From Cohnella terricola (GTDB lineage Bacteria; Bacillota; Bacilli; Paenibacillales; Paenibacillaceae): DNA of 64,000 nucleotides. The notes below the pieces were generated by a model. The model made no database searches. It was not told the origin of the DNA and saw only the letters and a list, made by a program, of their open reading frames with translations. Positions 1-9,600 of this stretch are shown here, in pieces (the first letter of the stretch is position 1; each line of letters opens with the position of its first letter). Both the position numbers and the translations under genes were made by a program. The stretch covers positions 248,001 to 312,000 of the forward strand of contig NZ_VNJJ01000002.1 in assembly GCF_007786475.1 (NCBI RefSeq), in the 5' to 3' direction.

Positions 1-690
1 ATCTGTATCGCCGGCGTGGAACCGCGCATGGAGAACGAGATCAACGGACCGGTTGCCCGTGCGATGACCAAAATCATCGACCGCAACGCCCTTATCTTCG
101 ATCTGCTATCCATGACGAATTGGATGCCGTATTTGTCTTTGCTAGGATTTGAGCGGCTACCGGAAGCGGATTCGGCTACACCGCGGGGCGTCGTCTATGA
201 AGCCTATCAGTTGGACCTTCGAACGGAAGATTTTACTTCCGGGATCGAACGGATGTTTACAGATAGGGCTTCGCCGGCATCCATCCTCCGTGTAAAAGCT
301 GTACCCGCGAGGACAAAAACGAAACTTCCGATGGAGGAAGCCGTTAAACTTGTCCAGCGTGCCCTTAAAAACTTCTCGCGACTCCCGTTTGACGCGGACA
401 TTTGCCGTTATTTGGAACCGCTTGTTTCGGGCGATCGTCAGAACATGGAAACTGAACGAATCGCACATCAATTACAGATCGATATCCTTCGGATTCTTCA
501 AGCCTTTTCCGCCGGAACCGCGGAAGAACGCCGGTATTATCAGATCTTGCATTACGCCTACATCCAAAAAAACGGCACACATGAAGTCGTGGCCGAGCAT
601 CTCCATATGGCCGTTCCGACTTATTATCGGCATTTGCGAATAGCGGTGCGAAAATTAACCTTCGAGTTGATCAATACGACAACAGAATAA
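1..690 (+). CDS. C-terminal part of STAND-ATPase/HTH regulator paralogue (5' truncated by window)
   Basis: The reading frame is open from base 1, so the gene begins upstream of the window. The visible 229 residues align along their whole length with the C-terminal third of the protein at 1638-3695: shared blocks include ENEI-G-(I/V)ARAM, YLSLLG(F/Y)ER and AVKLVQRALK. The last 50 residues (YYQILHYAYIQK...VAEHLHMAVPTYYRHLRIAVRKL) look like a helix-turn-helix that would bind DNA. By analogy the missing N-terminus should carry a P-loop ATPase, but that is inference. An internal GTG at 16 is not a convincing start because homology continues upstream of it. Stop TAA at 688-690 is followed by a terminator hairpin. 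Confidence 0.75.
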   Translation: MCIAGVEPRMENEINGPVARAMTKIIDRNALIFDLLSMTNWMPYLSLLGFERLPEADSATPRGVVYEAYQLDLRTEDFTSGIERMFTDRASPASILRVKAVPARTKTKLPMEEAVKLVQRALKNFSRLPFDADICRYLEPLVSGDRQNMETERIAHQLQIDILRILQAFSAGTAEERRYYQILHYAYIQKNGTHEVVAEHLHMAVPTYYRHLRIAVRKLTFELINTTTE

Positions 691-701
691 TCCGATGTAG
701 A

Positions 702-739
702 AAAGGCGATGCCTCCATCCGACAGAGACATCGCCCTTT
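702..739. terminator. Terminator between converging genes
   Basis: Inverted repeat AAAGGCGATG (702-711) / CATCGCCCTTT (729-739, one bulge), just after the stop of the plus-strand gene and close to the stop of the minus-strand stalk-domain gene. It probably serves both. Confidence 0.65.
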
Positions 740-758
740 GGTTATTATTCCGTATAAT

Positions 759-1493
759 TTATTTCCCAAGCATCGGTTCGCCGATGATGCTCTTTCCGCC
801 CCGAACCCAAACCTTGAGCTCCTTGACGTCTTTGATGTCGATCTCGATGTCGTACATCTTACCGTATTCAGCATCTATCTTCTTAACAGAGATTCCGTTC
901 TCGTCAGTAAATTCGATATCCGGAACATATTCGTAGTTGCCATTGTCATCCTTATTATCATCCGACCAAATCCGAACTTTGAATTTGTCATATTCAAAAT
1001 TGGTATTGAAATATTCCGATTGTCCCGCTTGATTTTCTCCAAAATAACCGAACTCGAACACGGTTCCATTTCCTGCCGTCAACAGTTGCGGTTCTCTGCT
1101 CTTGAGCCGGTAACGGGGGCCATAACCGCCAAGTTCTGGGCTTGCTTTAATATAAGAGATTTGATCTTTGACAACTTCCCCTTCGGTCGTGCCTAAATAA
1201 GCCGTTTGAGTCTTGCCGTCCCAAGTCACCTTTAATCCAACGGCTTCGGCAATCGCCCTCATCGGCAAGTAGGTCGTGCCCTTATACGTAATCGGAAGAA
1301 TGTTCGTTCCGCCGGCTTCCTTAGGCTCGAAAGCCTTTCCGTGCAGCACCATTTTGATGCTTTTATTGAAATATGCAGTAATTTCAATAAGATTGGAAGC
1401 GGCCGATACATTCAGTGCAACGCTAAACATCAATAACACCATCGACACCGTAAACATGATCGCAAGCTTTTTTTTGCTGAACCATTTCCCCAT
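759..1493 (-). CDS. Secreted copper-amine-oxidase-like stalk-domain protein
   Basis: 244 residues from the chosen start. The N-terminus (MGKWFSKKKLAIMFTVSM, then a hydrophobic run ending in A-x-A at VSAA) is a signal peptide, so the protein is exported. Residues about 30-105 match the copper amine oxidase N-terminal (stalk) domain that is common in Paenibacillus cell-surface proteins: LHGKAFEP, ITYKGTTYLPMRAIAEAVG and VTWDGKTQTAYL. The C-terminal half is rich in beta strands (IRNIFV-type alternation) and is not recognised. An in-frame start 22 codons upstream exists, but this ATG has AGAAGGTG 8-9 bases before it and gives a proper signal peptide. It is divergent from the STAND regulator gene and sits between the two paralogous regulators. 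Enzymatic activity is not expected. Confidence 0.75.
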   Translation of the reverse strand: MGKWFSKKKLAIMFTVSMVLLMFSVALNVSAASNLIEITAYFNKSIKMVLHGKAFEPKEAGGTNILPITYKGTTYLPMRAIAEAVGLKVTWDGKTQTAYLGTTEGEVVKDQISYIKASPELGGYGPRYRLKSREPQLLTAGNGTVFEFGYFGENQAGQSEYFNTNFEYDKFKVRIWSDDNKDDNGNYEYVPDIEFTDENGISVKKIDAEYGKMYDIEIDIKDVKELKVWVRGGKSIIGEPMLGK

Positions 1494-1637
1494 AAACAGC
1501 ACCTTCTTTTCGCATAGTGATAAGCAGTCAAACTCCGAAGTGATCATCCCATAGAACAACTATCGATTTCTATATCAATAAACTATCACGACGTGGTATC
1601 ATGGAAATCAATATTAAAGTTGGAGGATTCTGGGAAG

Positions 1638-3695
1638 ATGCGAATAAGCGATTTGTTGTTAAAGAGGCAACGGTCCTTGTTTATCGGCCGAGATCAAGAA
1701 CTCGCCGCTCTCCATCGCGCCCTGTCCGATTCGGAATGGCATTTGCTGCACATTCATGGGCAAGGCGGCATCGGCAAGACGACGCTATTGAAAATGTTTG
1801 CCGACATGATCGGCACGGATCGCTGCTTTTATTTCGATGGAAATAGCGGGTTCCAGAAACCGGAAGATTTTCTGAATCAAGTTCGGAATGCTTTGCCAGA
1901 TCGGGAATCAAGCGAGGAACCGTCTGATGACCTTAACGAATATGCATTTCGCCGGCAAGGAATCATGATCTTGTTGGATACTTTCGAACGCTGGGGGGCG
2001 ATAGAAAATTGGCTGCGAAACGAATGGTTTCCCCGCCTTAGTCCGCTGGTCAAAGTGTGCACGGCAGGGCGGTTTATTCTTGAGGATCGCTGGTTGCGTG
2101 ATGGTTGGAATTTGCTCATGAAGAACGCGGAATTGAAACCGCTTTCCTCAAAGCAAGTAGGGAAGTATGCTTATTCAAGGGGGATAACGGATCAAGAAAT
2201 CGTGCTTTCTTTACAGCGCTTCTCCAACGGAGTGCCTCTAGCTTTGTCCATGTCCTGTGAAATTATTGCACGTCAGGGGAATGCCGCGTTTCTCGATTTG
2301 CCGCAGCAGCAGCAAACGATTGGATACCTGGCATCGGAATTGACGGCGACGATGGAGAGCGACTGGTCGAAGCGCTGCATTGAAGCCGCTTCCGTTGTGT
2401 GGAAGTTCGATCAGGAATTGCTGCAGGCTCTGCTCGATGAGAAGATTCCGACTGAGCACTTCCGCGAGTTCTGCAAGCTCCCCTTCATCATCTGGCATGA
2501 AGACAATTGGTCGCTTCACGATTCCGTCCGCCAATGGACCTTCGCGGATCTTCGCAGCCGCATGCCGCAAATATTCCGCGATTATCGCAGTCGGGCATGG
2601 AAAGAACTGCGAAATCGAGAACAGCGCGCTTCTCATGCAAAGACGGAATTGAGCTTCGAACGAATCTACATGCACGAAAACGATTTTATACGACAATTTT
2701 GTTTTCAGTGGGACGACAGCTTGATGATACGCGAATGCGCCGAGCACGACTTGGAGCGGCTCGAACGGTTATATCTGCAGTATTTGGAGGATCGTTCGCT
2801 TTGTTATCCTGAGGAACTCCAGATGATGCAACTTATTCGCCCTTTATGGGAGATCGATCCGAATTCTTTCATCGGCTTGTGGCAAGACAATGAACTTGTC
2901 GCTTTTTGCTCCTGCGTAGCTTTAACCGAGCAAACCGTCCGCCTTTTCCGCGGAAATCCAATAACGGCCCCCGCGACTACCCGCTACAATCCGGATCAAA
3001 GCCAATGCTTAATCAGCATGGCCGGGATGGAGCCGCATCTGGAGAACGAAATCAGCGGATCGATCGCCCGCGCGATGGCCAGTCTCATTAATCGCCACAC
3101 CTACATCTTGAACCTGATCTCCGAACCGAACTGGAAGCTGTATTTATCTTTGCTAGGTTACGAGAGACAACCATGGGCCGATTCGCGCACGTCAAACGGA
3201 GTTGTTTACGAGGGATACCTATTGGATCTTCGGACAGAGGATTTGCCGTCTAAAATAGATCGAATACTCACTGCGAAGATCGGTCTATATCCCGTCGTTC
3301 AAGAGGAATCGCTCCTTCATTCGGTCAAGGAAAAAATCCCTTTGGAAATTGCCGTTAAACTCGTCCAACGAGCTTTGAAATACTATTCAAAGCTCCCATT
3401 GTATCCGGAAACCGCCCAATCCTTGTCTTCCCTACTGTCAATCCCTAGTGCGGATATGGAAGCCGATGTGATTGCCTCTCATTTCAAAGAAAGGTGTCAC
3501 GGGATTCTTCGCAAGCTTGCTGCCGGAACTGAAGAAGATTACCGCTTTTATCAAATATTGCATTACGCATATATCCAAAAAATCGGCTCTCATGAGAGGG
3601 TTGCCGAGTATTTAAATATGTCGGTTCCGACATATTATCGCTATTTAAAATACGCGGTGCGTAAATTAGCCTATGAATTGAACAATAGTTCCTAG
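1638..3695 (+). CDS. STAND-type ATPase with GNAT-like middle region and C-terminal HTH
   Basis: 685 residues. Residues about 10-240 form a signal-transduction P-loop NTPase (STAND/NB-ARC-like): Walker A GQGGIGKTT, a Walker-B-like IMILLDTFERW, and a later GVPLALSMSCEI block resembling the GxP motif of NACHT/NB-ARC proteins. The middle (about 385-530) has a hydrophobic/acidic pattern reminiscent of GNAT acyltransferases (MIRECAEHDLERLERLY, FIGLWQDNELVAFC, LISMAGMEP, YLSLLGYERQP), but no acetyl-CoA P-loop is obvious. The end (RFYQILHYAYIQK...YLNMSVPTYYRYLKYAVRKL) is a helix-turn-helix, so a transcription regulator is likely. ATG 1638 is chosen because GGAGG lies 11 bases upstream; an in-frame start at 1593 lacks a site. 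The fragment at 1-690 is a paralogue. The ligand and target are unknown. Confidence 0.7.
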   Translation: MRISDLLLKRQRSLFIGRDQELAALHRALSDSEWHLLHIHGQGGIGKTTLLKMFADMIGTDRCFYFDGNSGFQKPEDFLNQVRNALPDRESSEEPSDDLNEYAFRRQGIMILLDTFERWGAIENWLRNEWFPRLSPLVKVCTAGRFILEDRWLRDGWNLLMKNAELKPLSSKQVGKYAYSRGITDQEIVLSLQRFSNGVPLALSMSCEIIARQGNAAFLDLPQQQQTIGYLASELTATMESDWSKRCIEAASVVWKFDQELLQALLDEKIPTEHFREFCKLPFIIWHEDNWSLHDSVRQWTFADLRSRMPQIFRDYRSRAWKELRNREQRASHAKTELSFERIYMHENDFIRQFCFQWDDSLMIRECAEHDLERLERLYLQYLEDRSLCYPEELQMMQLIRPLWEIDPNSFIGLWQDNELVAFCSCVALTEQTVRLFRGNPITAPATTRYNPDQSQCLISMAGMEPHLENEISGSIARAMASLINRHTYILNLISEPNWKLYLSLLGYERQPWADSRTSNGVVYEGYLLDLRTEDLPSKIDRILTAKIGLYPVVQEESLLHSVKEKIPLEIAVKLVQRALKYYSKLPLYPETAQSLSSLLSIPSADMEADVIASHFKERCHGILRKLAAGTEEDYRFYQILHYAYIQKIGSHERVAEYLNMSVPTYYRYLKYAVRKLAYELNNSS

Positions 3696-3772
3696 CAAGT
3701 CGCTAACCGAGGAATTATTGAGGATTCTGAGCAAATCGCTATCGTAAACGGAGCGATGCAGAATTAATTGAA

Positions 3773-4396
3773 TCAACTTAATTTCTTAATCACTTTATCC
3801 ACACGCTTTCGTTTTGTATCTTTTTCAATATCGTCGAGTCGTGAGAAAAGTGTCTTTATGAATAAGGCTTTGTTTTTATCGTTAACGATGGATAATGCAT
3901 TCTCCGCATACATTGGAAGTTGATTGGTCGGACATCTCTTAAACTGTTCGATAAGCAAGGTAAATGCATGATCAGCATATGGTTTGACGGAACAAAGTTT
4001 TATCATAATATTTATTCCGTGATCTTTGGTAATTACCGATCCTTTATCAGTGACATCAACAATTTTTGCAAGTGCTGAATAAATGGCTTCCGGATTTTCA
4101 AGAGCTATCGCATCAAGGGCTGTCATTGCGCCCCAAACAAGTCGATTGTTCCCATGATCAAGCAATGTTACGAACTCCTTGCTGTATTCAGCAACTAAAG
4201 AGGGCTTAAGGTCTCCAATTTCATAGAGAACTTTAATGCAATCGCTTTGAATGTTCTTGTCACTGTTAGATAAGTTAACAACAAGTTCTTTAACAGCTTC
4301 CCTATCATCTCGGTCGGCAATATATATTGCCAATTCCTGATTGGGACCTTCATCTTTGCGGTTGAGAGCGGTTGCTAATTTGTCGAGTATGGTCAT
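3773..4396 (-). CDS. HEAT/ARM-like repeat protein, unknown function
   Basis: 207 residues, entirely helical in pattern, with recurring 35-40 residue units (REAVKELVVNLSNSDKNIQSDCIKVLYEIGD; RLVWGAMTALDAIALENPE; YAENALSIVNDKN) typical of HEAT/ARM solenoids. No signal peptide and no catalytic motif, so a cytoplasmic protein-binding scaffold is the most that can be said. GGGAG stands 8 bases before the ATG. The start overlaps (ATGA) the stop of a decayed GNAT acetyltransferase, so the two were once a coupled operon. It may now lack its native promoter. Confidence 0.6.
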   Translation of the reverse strand: MTILDKLATALNRKDEGPNQELAIYIADRDDREAVKELVVNLSNSDKNIQSDCIKVLYEIGDLKPSLVAEYSKEFVTLLDHGNNRLVWGAMTALDAIALENPEAIYSALAKIVDVTDKGSVITKDHGINIMIKLCSVKPYADHAFTLLIEQFKRCPTNQLPMYAENALSIVNDKNKALFIKTLFSRLDDIEKDTKRKRVDKVIKKLS

Positions 4397-4494
4397 TGTT
4401 TTTCTCCCTCAAAGTTTATTGACATATAGTTCTTTCCTTCAACAAAACCAAATCTTTCATACATCGGTTTAGCCATATATCTTACGAAATTTAA
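4393..4494 (-). pseudogene. Scar of a GNAT acetyltransferase 3' end
   Basis: The minus strand reads VRYMAKPMYERFGFVEGK then NYMSINFEGEKQ and a TGA that overlaps the ATG of the HEAT-like gene. AKPMYERFGF is the usual last helix/strand of GNAT N-acetyltransferases. An in-frame stop at 4495-4497 and the lack of any upstream GNAT core show that only about 33 codons remain. Confidence 0.6.
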
Positions 4495-4564
4495 TTAATT
4501 GCGGTATATCGGATGTAATCGCTTTTCGAAACAGCACGATTGACTCCCCTCCTGTTCAAAATTA

Positions 4565-4915
4565 TCAAATATCATACGAAAAGTGAATAACAACCGGTAC
4601 AATACTAATCTCTTGGATTCGAATATAGAAACACGGCAAGTTCCCAGGCGGCTTGACAGCATCCGAAGCAGATGAGGTTCTGCGATCCAGGATATAACTT
4701 ATAAATGTCGTCAGCGAAGCCGCAACCGCAATAAGTCCTCCGATCCAGGAAACATCGACAAGCTTCATATTCGTCGCGGCAAATCCGCCCAAAGATGAGC
4801 CAAGCGCGATACCGACGTTTACGGATACAGGTGTCAGCGATGAAGCCAGATCTTTGGCATCCGGAAAATGTTTATCGGCCAAGTCAATGAAATACAACTG
4901 CATGGTGGAGTTCAT
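4565..4915 (-). pseudogene. C-terminal fragment of an MFS (DHA1-type) transporter
   Basis: The first 75 residues (QLYFIDLADKHFPDAKDL, ASSLTPVSVNVGIALGSSLG, WIGGLIAVAASLTTFISYIL) are the tail of a 12-TM drug/arabinose-efflux family MFS permease. They cover only the last two membrane segments. The remaining 40 residues (PPGNLPCFYIRIQEISIV...) do not look like a transporter end. There is no ribosome site before the first ATG. This is most likely a remnant and not a functional protein. Confidence 0.65.
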
Positions 4916-5006
4916 AATATCATCACTTGAATGCCGTATCGGTTAGAATAAAATTCTACATCGAAAAAATCCTCCTCAAATCATTCTGAGGAAGATTATC
5001 TCATGT

Positions 5007-5066
5007 TTTACATATGCTGAAGACTTTCGTAATTATTTAAATAAAATGATCAATGCCTACCGCTGA
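5007..5066 (+). pseudogene. Scar of a WYL-domain regulator 3' end
   Basis: Plus strand codons read FTYAEDFRNYLNKMINAYR-stop, matching the last residues of the intact regulator at 15239-16150 (KTYVEDFRNYLNKMMDNYS). The two stretches are also closely alike as DNA (ACATATG-TGAAGACTTTCG-AATTATTTAAATAAAATGAT). No upstream coding sequence remains. It overlaps the 3' end of the VOC gene on the other strand. Confidence 0.65.
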
Positions 5067-5454
5067 ACCGTTTGATCGCTTCCTCGGTCATCGGCTCGAA
5101 GAGATTAACGAGGTTGCCGTCGGGATCGCGGAAAAGCATAGAACGGTTTCCCCACGGCATCGTGGTCGGTTCCATTACCCAATCATCGACAAACGGCTTT
5201 AAGCGCGCGTATTCGGCTTCGACATCATCGACGCGGAACTCGATGATGACAGTGTGATTATTGGCCGCCTCTACGGAACCAGCACCGAATAGTTGCGCCG
5301 TCTGGATGTGACCGATTGCCAGGGTGCATGATGGCACAACGAGTTCGGCAAAAACGGGCGCGGGGCGCTCCGCCGAAACACCCATGACTTTCTCATAGAA
5401 CTCAACGAGACGATCCACGCCGTCGGTAATGATGCGCACAGAAGCGAAATTCAC
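5050..5454 (-). CDS. VOC-family (glyoxalase/bleomycin-resistance-like) protein
   Basis: 134 residues, one vicinal-oxygen-chelate unit pair: the N-terminal half MNFASVRIITDGVDRLVEFY, and the C-terminal half NHTVIIEFRVDDVEAEYARL ... MLFRDPDGNLVNLFEP, the standard betaalphabetabetabeta signature. DPDGNLVNLFEP with its Glu is a typical metal-site strand; the substrate cannot be predicted. Start is GTG 5454 with AAGGA about 10 bases upstream. It lies 92 bp downstream of a WYL regulator on the same strand, a pairing seen again at 14.7-16.1 kb. A terminator hairpin separates the two genes, so VOC probably has its own promoter. Confidence 0.8.
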   Translation of the reverse strand: MNFASVRIITDGVDRLVEFYEKVMGVSAERPAPVFAELVVPSCTLAIGHIQTAQLFGAGSVEAANNHTVIIEFRVDDVEAEYARLKPFVDDWVMEPTTMPWGNRSMLFRDPDGNLVNLFEPMTEEAIKRFSGRH

Positions 5455-5525
5455 AAGATATCATCCTTCCTATAATAAATGATACAATACCCACTTCTTT
5501 ACGTTTACATACCCGATTATAAAAC

Positions 5526-5557
5526 AACGCTACTGACAACGTTATGTCAGTAGCGTT
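5526..5557 (-). terminator. Rho-independent terminator of the WYL regulator
   Basis: Perfect 13-bp stem AACGCTACTGACA (5526-5538) / TGTCAGTAGCGTT (5545-5557), followed on the minus strand by GTTTTATAATC. The hairpin includes the regulator's stop codon (TGA, 5547-5549). Confidence 0.7.
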
Positions 5558-6494
5558 TTAACATTTTGCTGGCTTCCTCACGAATCCGATTTCGGAATGA
5601 TTCAGGTTCCAATACGATCACACCCGCTCCCCAGCCAAGCACCCATTGCAGCAATTCATCCAGTCGGCGAACGCGTAAGACCACATGCAATCCATCTTGA
5701 TGCTCTTCCATTTCCTCCATGTAATGATAGTTCGATTCCTTCACCTTATCTGCGATGTCATGGTTAAACCGAAGGCGAACTCGCAAGTGGCGATCATCCG
5801 GAGGGATATACTCTTTTAAGTTAAATTGCGCCGGTAGTTCGAATCGTTCTTCCAGATCGATAAGTTCGGTCATTCGGGACAAACGGAAATGGCGAATGTC
5901 TTGGCGTAGATCACAACGAGCCACGAGCATCCAAGATCCTTCAACGAGTACCAGGCCATAGGGAGCGACGGTACGATCGCTATGGTGATTTCCCTTGGAA
6001 TCCCCAGTTCCTTTCGAATAATGAAATCTGATCTTTCGTTCAACTAATATCGCTCGACGGATCTTTTCGAAATTTTCCCGTTCTTTTGACAGCGCGACTC
6101 GTTTACCGGGAGCGAGCAAGCGCAGCGCCTTGCGCACACGAGAGGTCTCATTGCGAACGTTCTCCGATAGTATAGCCTCGATTTTCCTCTGAGCGGCTTG
6201 AGCCCTGACACGATACTCGTCATCAAATCGTTGCTCGATAAAGTCCGTTCCTATAAGCAAGGTCACGGCTTCTTCTACCGTGAAACTGATCGGCGGCAGG
6301 AAATAGCCTTTCATCAAAGAATATCCTGTGCCTGGGGCACCTATTATCGGCACGCCCGCTTCACTAAGTGCCTGAATGTCACGATAGATGGTCCGCACGC
6401 TGGTTTCGAATAGGTCCGCCAAATCTTCGCCCCGTACCACTTCTCTGCTTTGCAGCTCCAAAACGATGGCTAATAAACGGTCTGTTTTGTTCAT
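5547..6494 (-). CDS. YafY-family HTH/WYL-domain transcription regulator
   Basis: 315 residues. Residues 1-60 are a DeoR/HTH_11-type winged helix (MNKTDRLLAIVLELQSREVV, LADLFETSVRTIYRDIQALS); residues about 140-225 are the WYL domain (IRRAILVERKIRFHYSKG ... VAPYGLVLVEGSWMLVARCD), and the end is a WYL C-terminal extension (LQWVLGWGAGVIVLEPESF). Such proteins bind DNA and sense small ligands or nucleic acid. The start is set at ATG 6494, which has GGGGGG 8 bases upstream; the frame stays open further upstream without a site. Likely target: the VOC gene just downstream and/or its own promoter (inference). Confidence 0.85.
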   Translation of the reverse strand: MNKTDRLLAIVLELQSREVVRGEDLADLFETSVRTIYRDIQALSEAGVPIIGAPGTGYSLMKGYFLPPISFTVEEAVTLLIGTDFIEQRFDDEYRVRAQAAQRKIEAILSENVRNETSRVRKALRLLAPGKRVALSKERENFEKIRRAILVERKIRFHYSKGTGDSKGNHHSDRTVAPYGLVLVEGSWMLVARCDLRQDIRHFRLSRMTELIDLEERFELPAQFNLKEYIPPDDRHLRVRLRFNHDIADKVKESNYHYMEEMEEHQDGLHVVLRVRRLDELLQWVLGWGAGVIVLEPESFRNRIREEASKMLKRY

Positions 6495-6558
6495 TGGCTG
6501 CCCCCCTTGTCTAATAATAATACACTCCATCAGAGTTGGAATGCCATTAAAGACAGCA

Positions 6559-6590
6559 CCAAGCCCCCGGCACATGAGCCGGGGGCTTGG
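6559..6590 (-). terminator. Terminator after the large S-layer phosphoesterase gene
   Basis: Perfect 13-bp inverted repeat CCAAGCCCCCGGC (6559-6571) / GCCGGGGGCTTGG (6578-6590) with a 6-base loop, 20 bases past the stop of the 2112-residue gene. The following U-tract is weak (TGCTGTCTTT). Confidence 0.65.
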
Positions 6591-6610
6591 CTTTAAGACT
6601 GGATGAAACT

Positions 6611-9600
6611 TTACTTGTTGACGAACGTGAGCGCATTAAGCAGAACAACCGCCGCTTCGGCTCTTGTTGCCGTTTGTTTCGGAGCAAATTTGTTGCCGCC
6701 GATGCCTTGAACGATACCGTTCTCCACAATTGCGTCAACTGCCGCTCTCGCCCATGCAGGAATCTCGGCATCATCCGTAAATGCGGTTTTTGCTCTCGAG
6801 TTGTTGACCAAACCAAGCGCATTCGCGATCATCGTCACCATCTCGGCGCGGCTGATCTTCGCATTCGGCTTGAAGCTGCCATCTCCGTAGCCTTTTACGA
6901 TTCCGGCTTGCACAGCTTGAGCGATTCCTTGCTTCGCCCACGCGCCGATGCTTGCCTTATCCGTAAACTCAAGCGCAGCTCCGTTGCCTTGCAGGTTCAG
7001 CATACGAGCCAGCATGACTGCAAACTCGGCGCGGGTAACCTCGCCCTTCGGCTTGAACGTACCGCCGGTATAGCCGCCGACAATTCCCTTCGCCGCAGCC
7101 AGCTTAATGCTTGCTTCCGCCCAGTGGCCAACAATGTCGCTGAACTTAACTTCGCCGTTCTCTTCAGGCTTAGTTTCAGGTTTTTCTTCCGCTTTCTTAT
7201 CTACGGCGAATACCGTGAACTTAGTGAAGTGATCGACTTCCGCCGTAATCCGATCGCCACTCGCCTTGCCTCCGATTTCTACCCACACCTTCTTCGCTTC
7301 GTCATAGTAGAAGATAGAAGCGAATTGGTTCGCGCCGACAGATTTCGGATCGAACGATAGGGTGATCGTGATCGGCTTCTTGAAATTCTCCGTGAAGTTT
7401 TTCAAGATCTCGTACACCGGGCTCAAGAGAACTTCTTTGTCGGTTACAAGCCGCGAAGTATCTACAACCTTCTCAATCTTTATAATCAATTCTTTGTCAG
7501 TTGCTCCTGCGGGCACTGTAATCGTAACTGCTTTGTTGTCAAACTGAGCCGTACCGCCTTGACCTGCAGGGAACTTTTGCGTGTTGTCGTTAGCTGGCGG
7601 TGTACCTCCTCCGCCGCCACCTGAAGTATCTGTTGGCAAGTTTTCAAACACAGCCGTCAAAGTAACTTGGTTAGCCGGCATCGCAAATGTCAATGGATTG
7701 TCGATATAGCTTTCGTTTGCAAGACCTGCCGCTGTCCATTTGACAAAGCGTTTTCCGTTTGGAACAGTTGCAGCCACGATAACAGTCGAGCCTTCCTCGA
7801 CCTCTGCAGAACTTCCTACTAGAGCTCCGTCTACTTTAATCGTACCGCCATCAACAGTTAGAGTAGAGATCGTCCCTTCTTCTTCATCTCCGCCAAGATC
7901 AAGCACTCGCGGCACGGGTACTTTATTCGTTGCATCCCATTGCCAAATGTCCGTAAAGTCCCATCCCAAGGCCACGTAGGTTGCTTGCTGCGCAATATCA
8001 ACAGCGGGCTTTGATACGAATGCAGGAACAACCGCAGAAGGCAATCCGCTAGTGCTTAACTTCGCGCCGTCATAGTAATTGACTTGATTGGTGTCGGTGA
8101 TCGGCCTGCTGCTGGACCAGTACCCTCCAATTGGACCTGGAGCGGACCCATTAATTGCATTAACTACCGCATTTCCATTTAGGGTTTGCAGCAGATTACC
8201 TGAAGAACCGCCCATATCCCCAACCAAGGCACCGGAATACGTGCCAAGCTTATTAAACGTTCCACCCACGTAGTTATTCAGAATTACGGTTGGCGAATTC
8301 TCATATCGAGCGGGAATAGGCGAACCTGTACCGTTCCAATTGGTACCGCCAATCAAGCCTCCAACCTTAGTTCCGTTCACATCTGCGGATATGAAGGAAT
8401 TTTTCAGTGTAGCTGCATGGAGCGTTCCTACAATACCGCCAGTATTATCTCCACCGGATACTTTACCAATCACATAGCTGTTTTCAATCGTACCCATGGA
8501 AGCTCCTGCAATAGCACCTGTGCTGTTGCCGCCGGTGATCTCGGCATTCACCAGTTTCAGATTTACGACTCTACCGCCAGTTCCGATATAAGCGAAGAAG
8601 CCAGTACTGCTTTTGGTGGACGAAATTTTGAGATTACTTATCATATATTTTTTTCCGTTGAACGTGCCTATAAACGGCTTTGAAGTATCGTTTCCACCGA
8701 TCGCGGAAAACTCCACATCCTTCATATCGATATCCGCAGATAGCTCATAAATTCCATCGTTCGGATATTCAGGCGTGCCAAATTTCTGTGACAATGCAAC
8801 CAAATCGCTTGCTGTTTTAATTCTTATTTTCTCTGGGCCTCCACCGCCAAGATCAAGTACGCGCGGCACAGGTACGTTAATCGTCTCATCCCATTTCCAA
8901 ACGTTCGTAAAGTCCCATCCCAAGGACTCGTAAGTTGCTTGCTGTGCAAAATCAGCTGCTGACTTCGCTGCAAAAACTGGGACGATTCCCGAAGGTATGC
9001 CGCTTGTATTTAACTTGGCGCTGTCATAGTAGTTCTTTTGATTGGAGTCGACGATCGGCCTGCCGCTGGACCAATAACCTGCGAGCAGCTTCGTAGGATT
9101 TCCAATGATTTCAGATGAGAATGCATTACCATTAAAGGTTTTAAGCACGCTACCGGCACTGCCACCCATATCTCCAACAATACCACCGGTATTTGAACCT
9201 GTGCCGATCCTTGTAACCGTACCTCTCACATCGTTATTCAAAATTACATTGCCAACTGTTTGTTGATCAAGCGACCAACCGGAACCGCTGTAATTCGTGC
9301 CTCCAATTAAGCCGCCTACTATAGTCCCGCTAACATTTGCGTTCATGACATTGTTTTGCAAAGTACCCGCATAGAGCAGTCCTACTATACCGCCTGTGTA
9401 ACCGGTGCCGGTTACTTTGCCGTCCACATAGCTGTTTTCAATCGTCCCGCTCGATACACCTGCAATGATCCCAGTTCTATTCATGCCGGTAATATCTACG
9501 TTTTCCAATTTAAGATTTACGACTTTGCCACCAGTACCGATATAGGCAAAGAAGCCGGTGCTAGAATCGGTGGACGATATTTTGAGATTGCGAATGGAAT

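Noticed and set aside
4945..4959. TAGAAT-AAA-ATTCTA palindrome as a BlaI operator
   Set aside because: The arms are inverted relative to the ATTCTAC-N4-GTAGAAT operators and the spacer differs.
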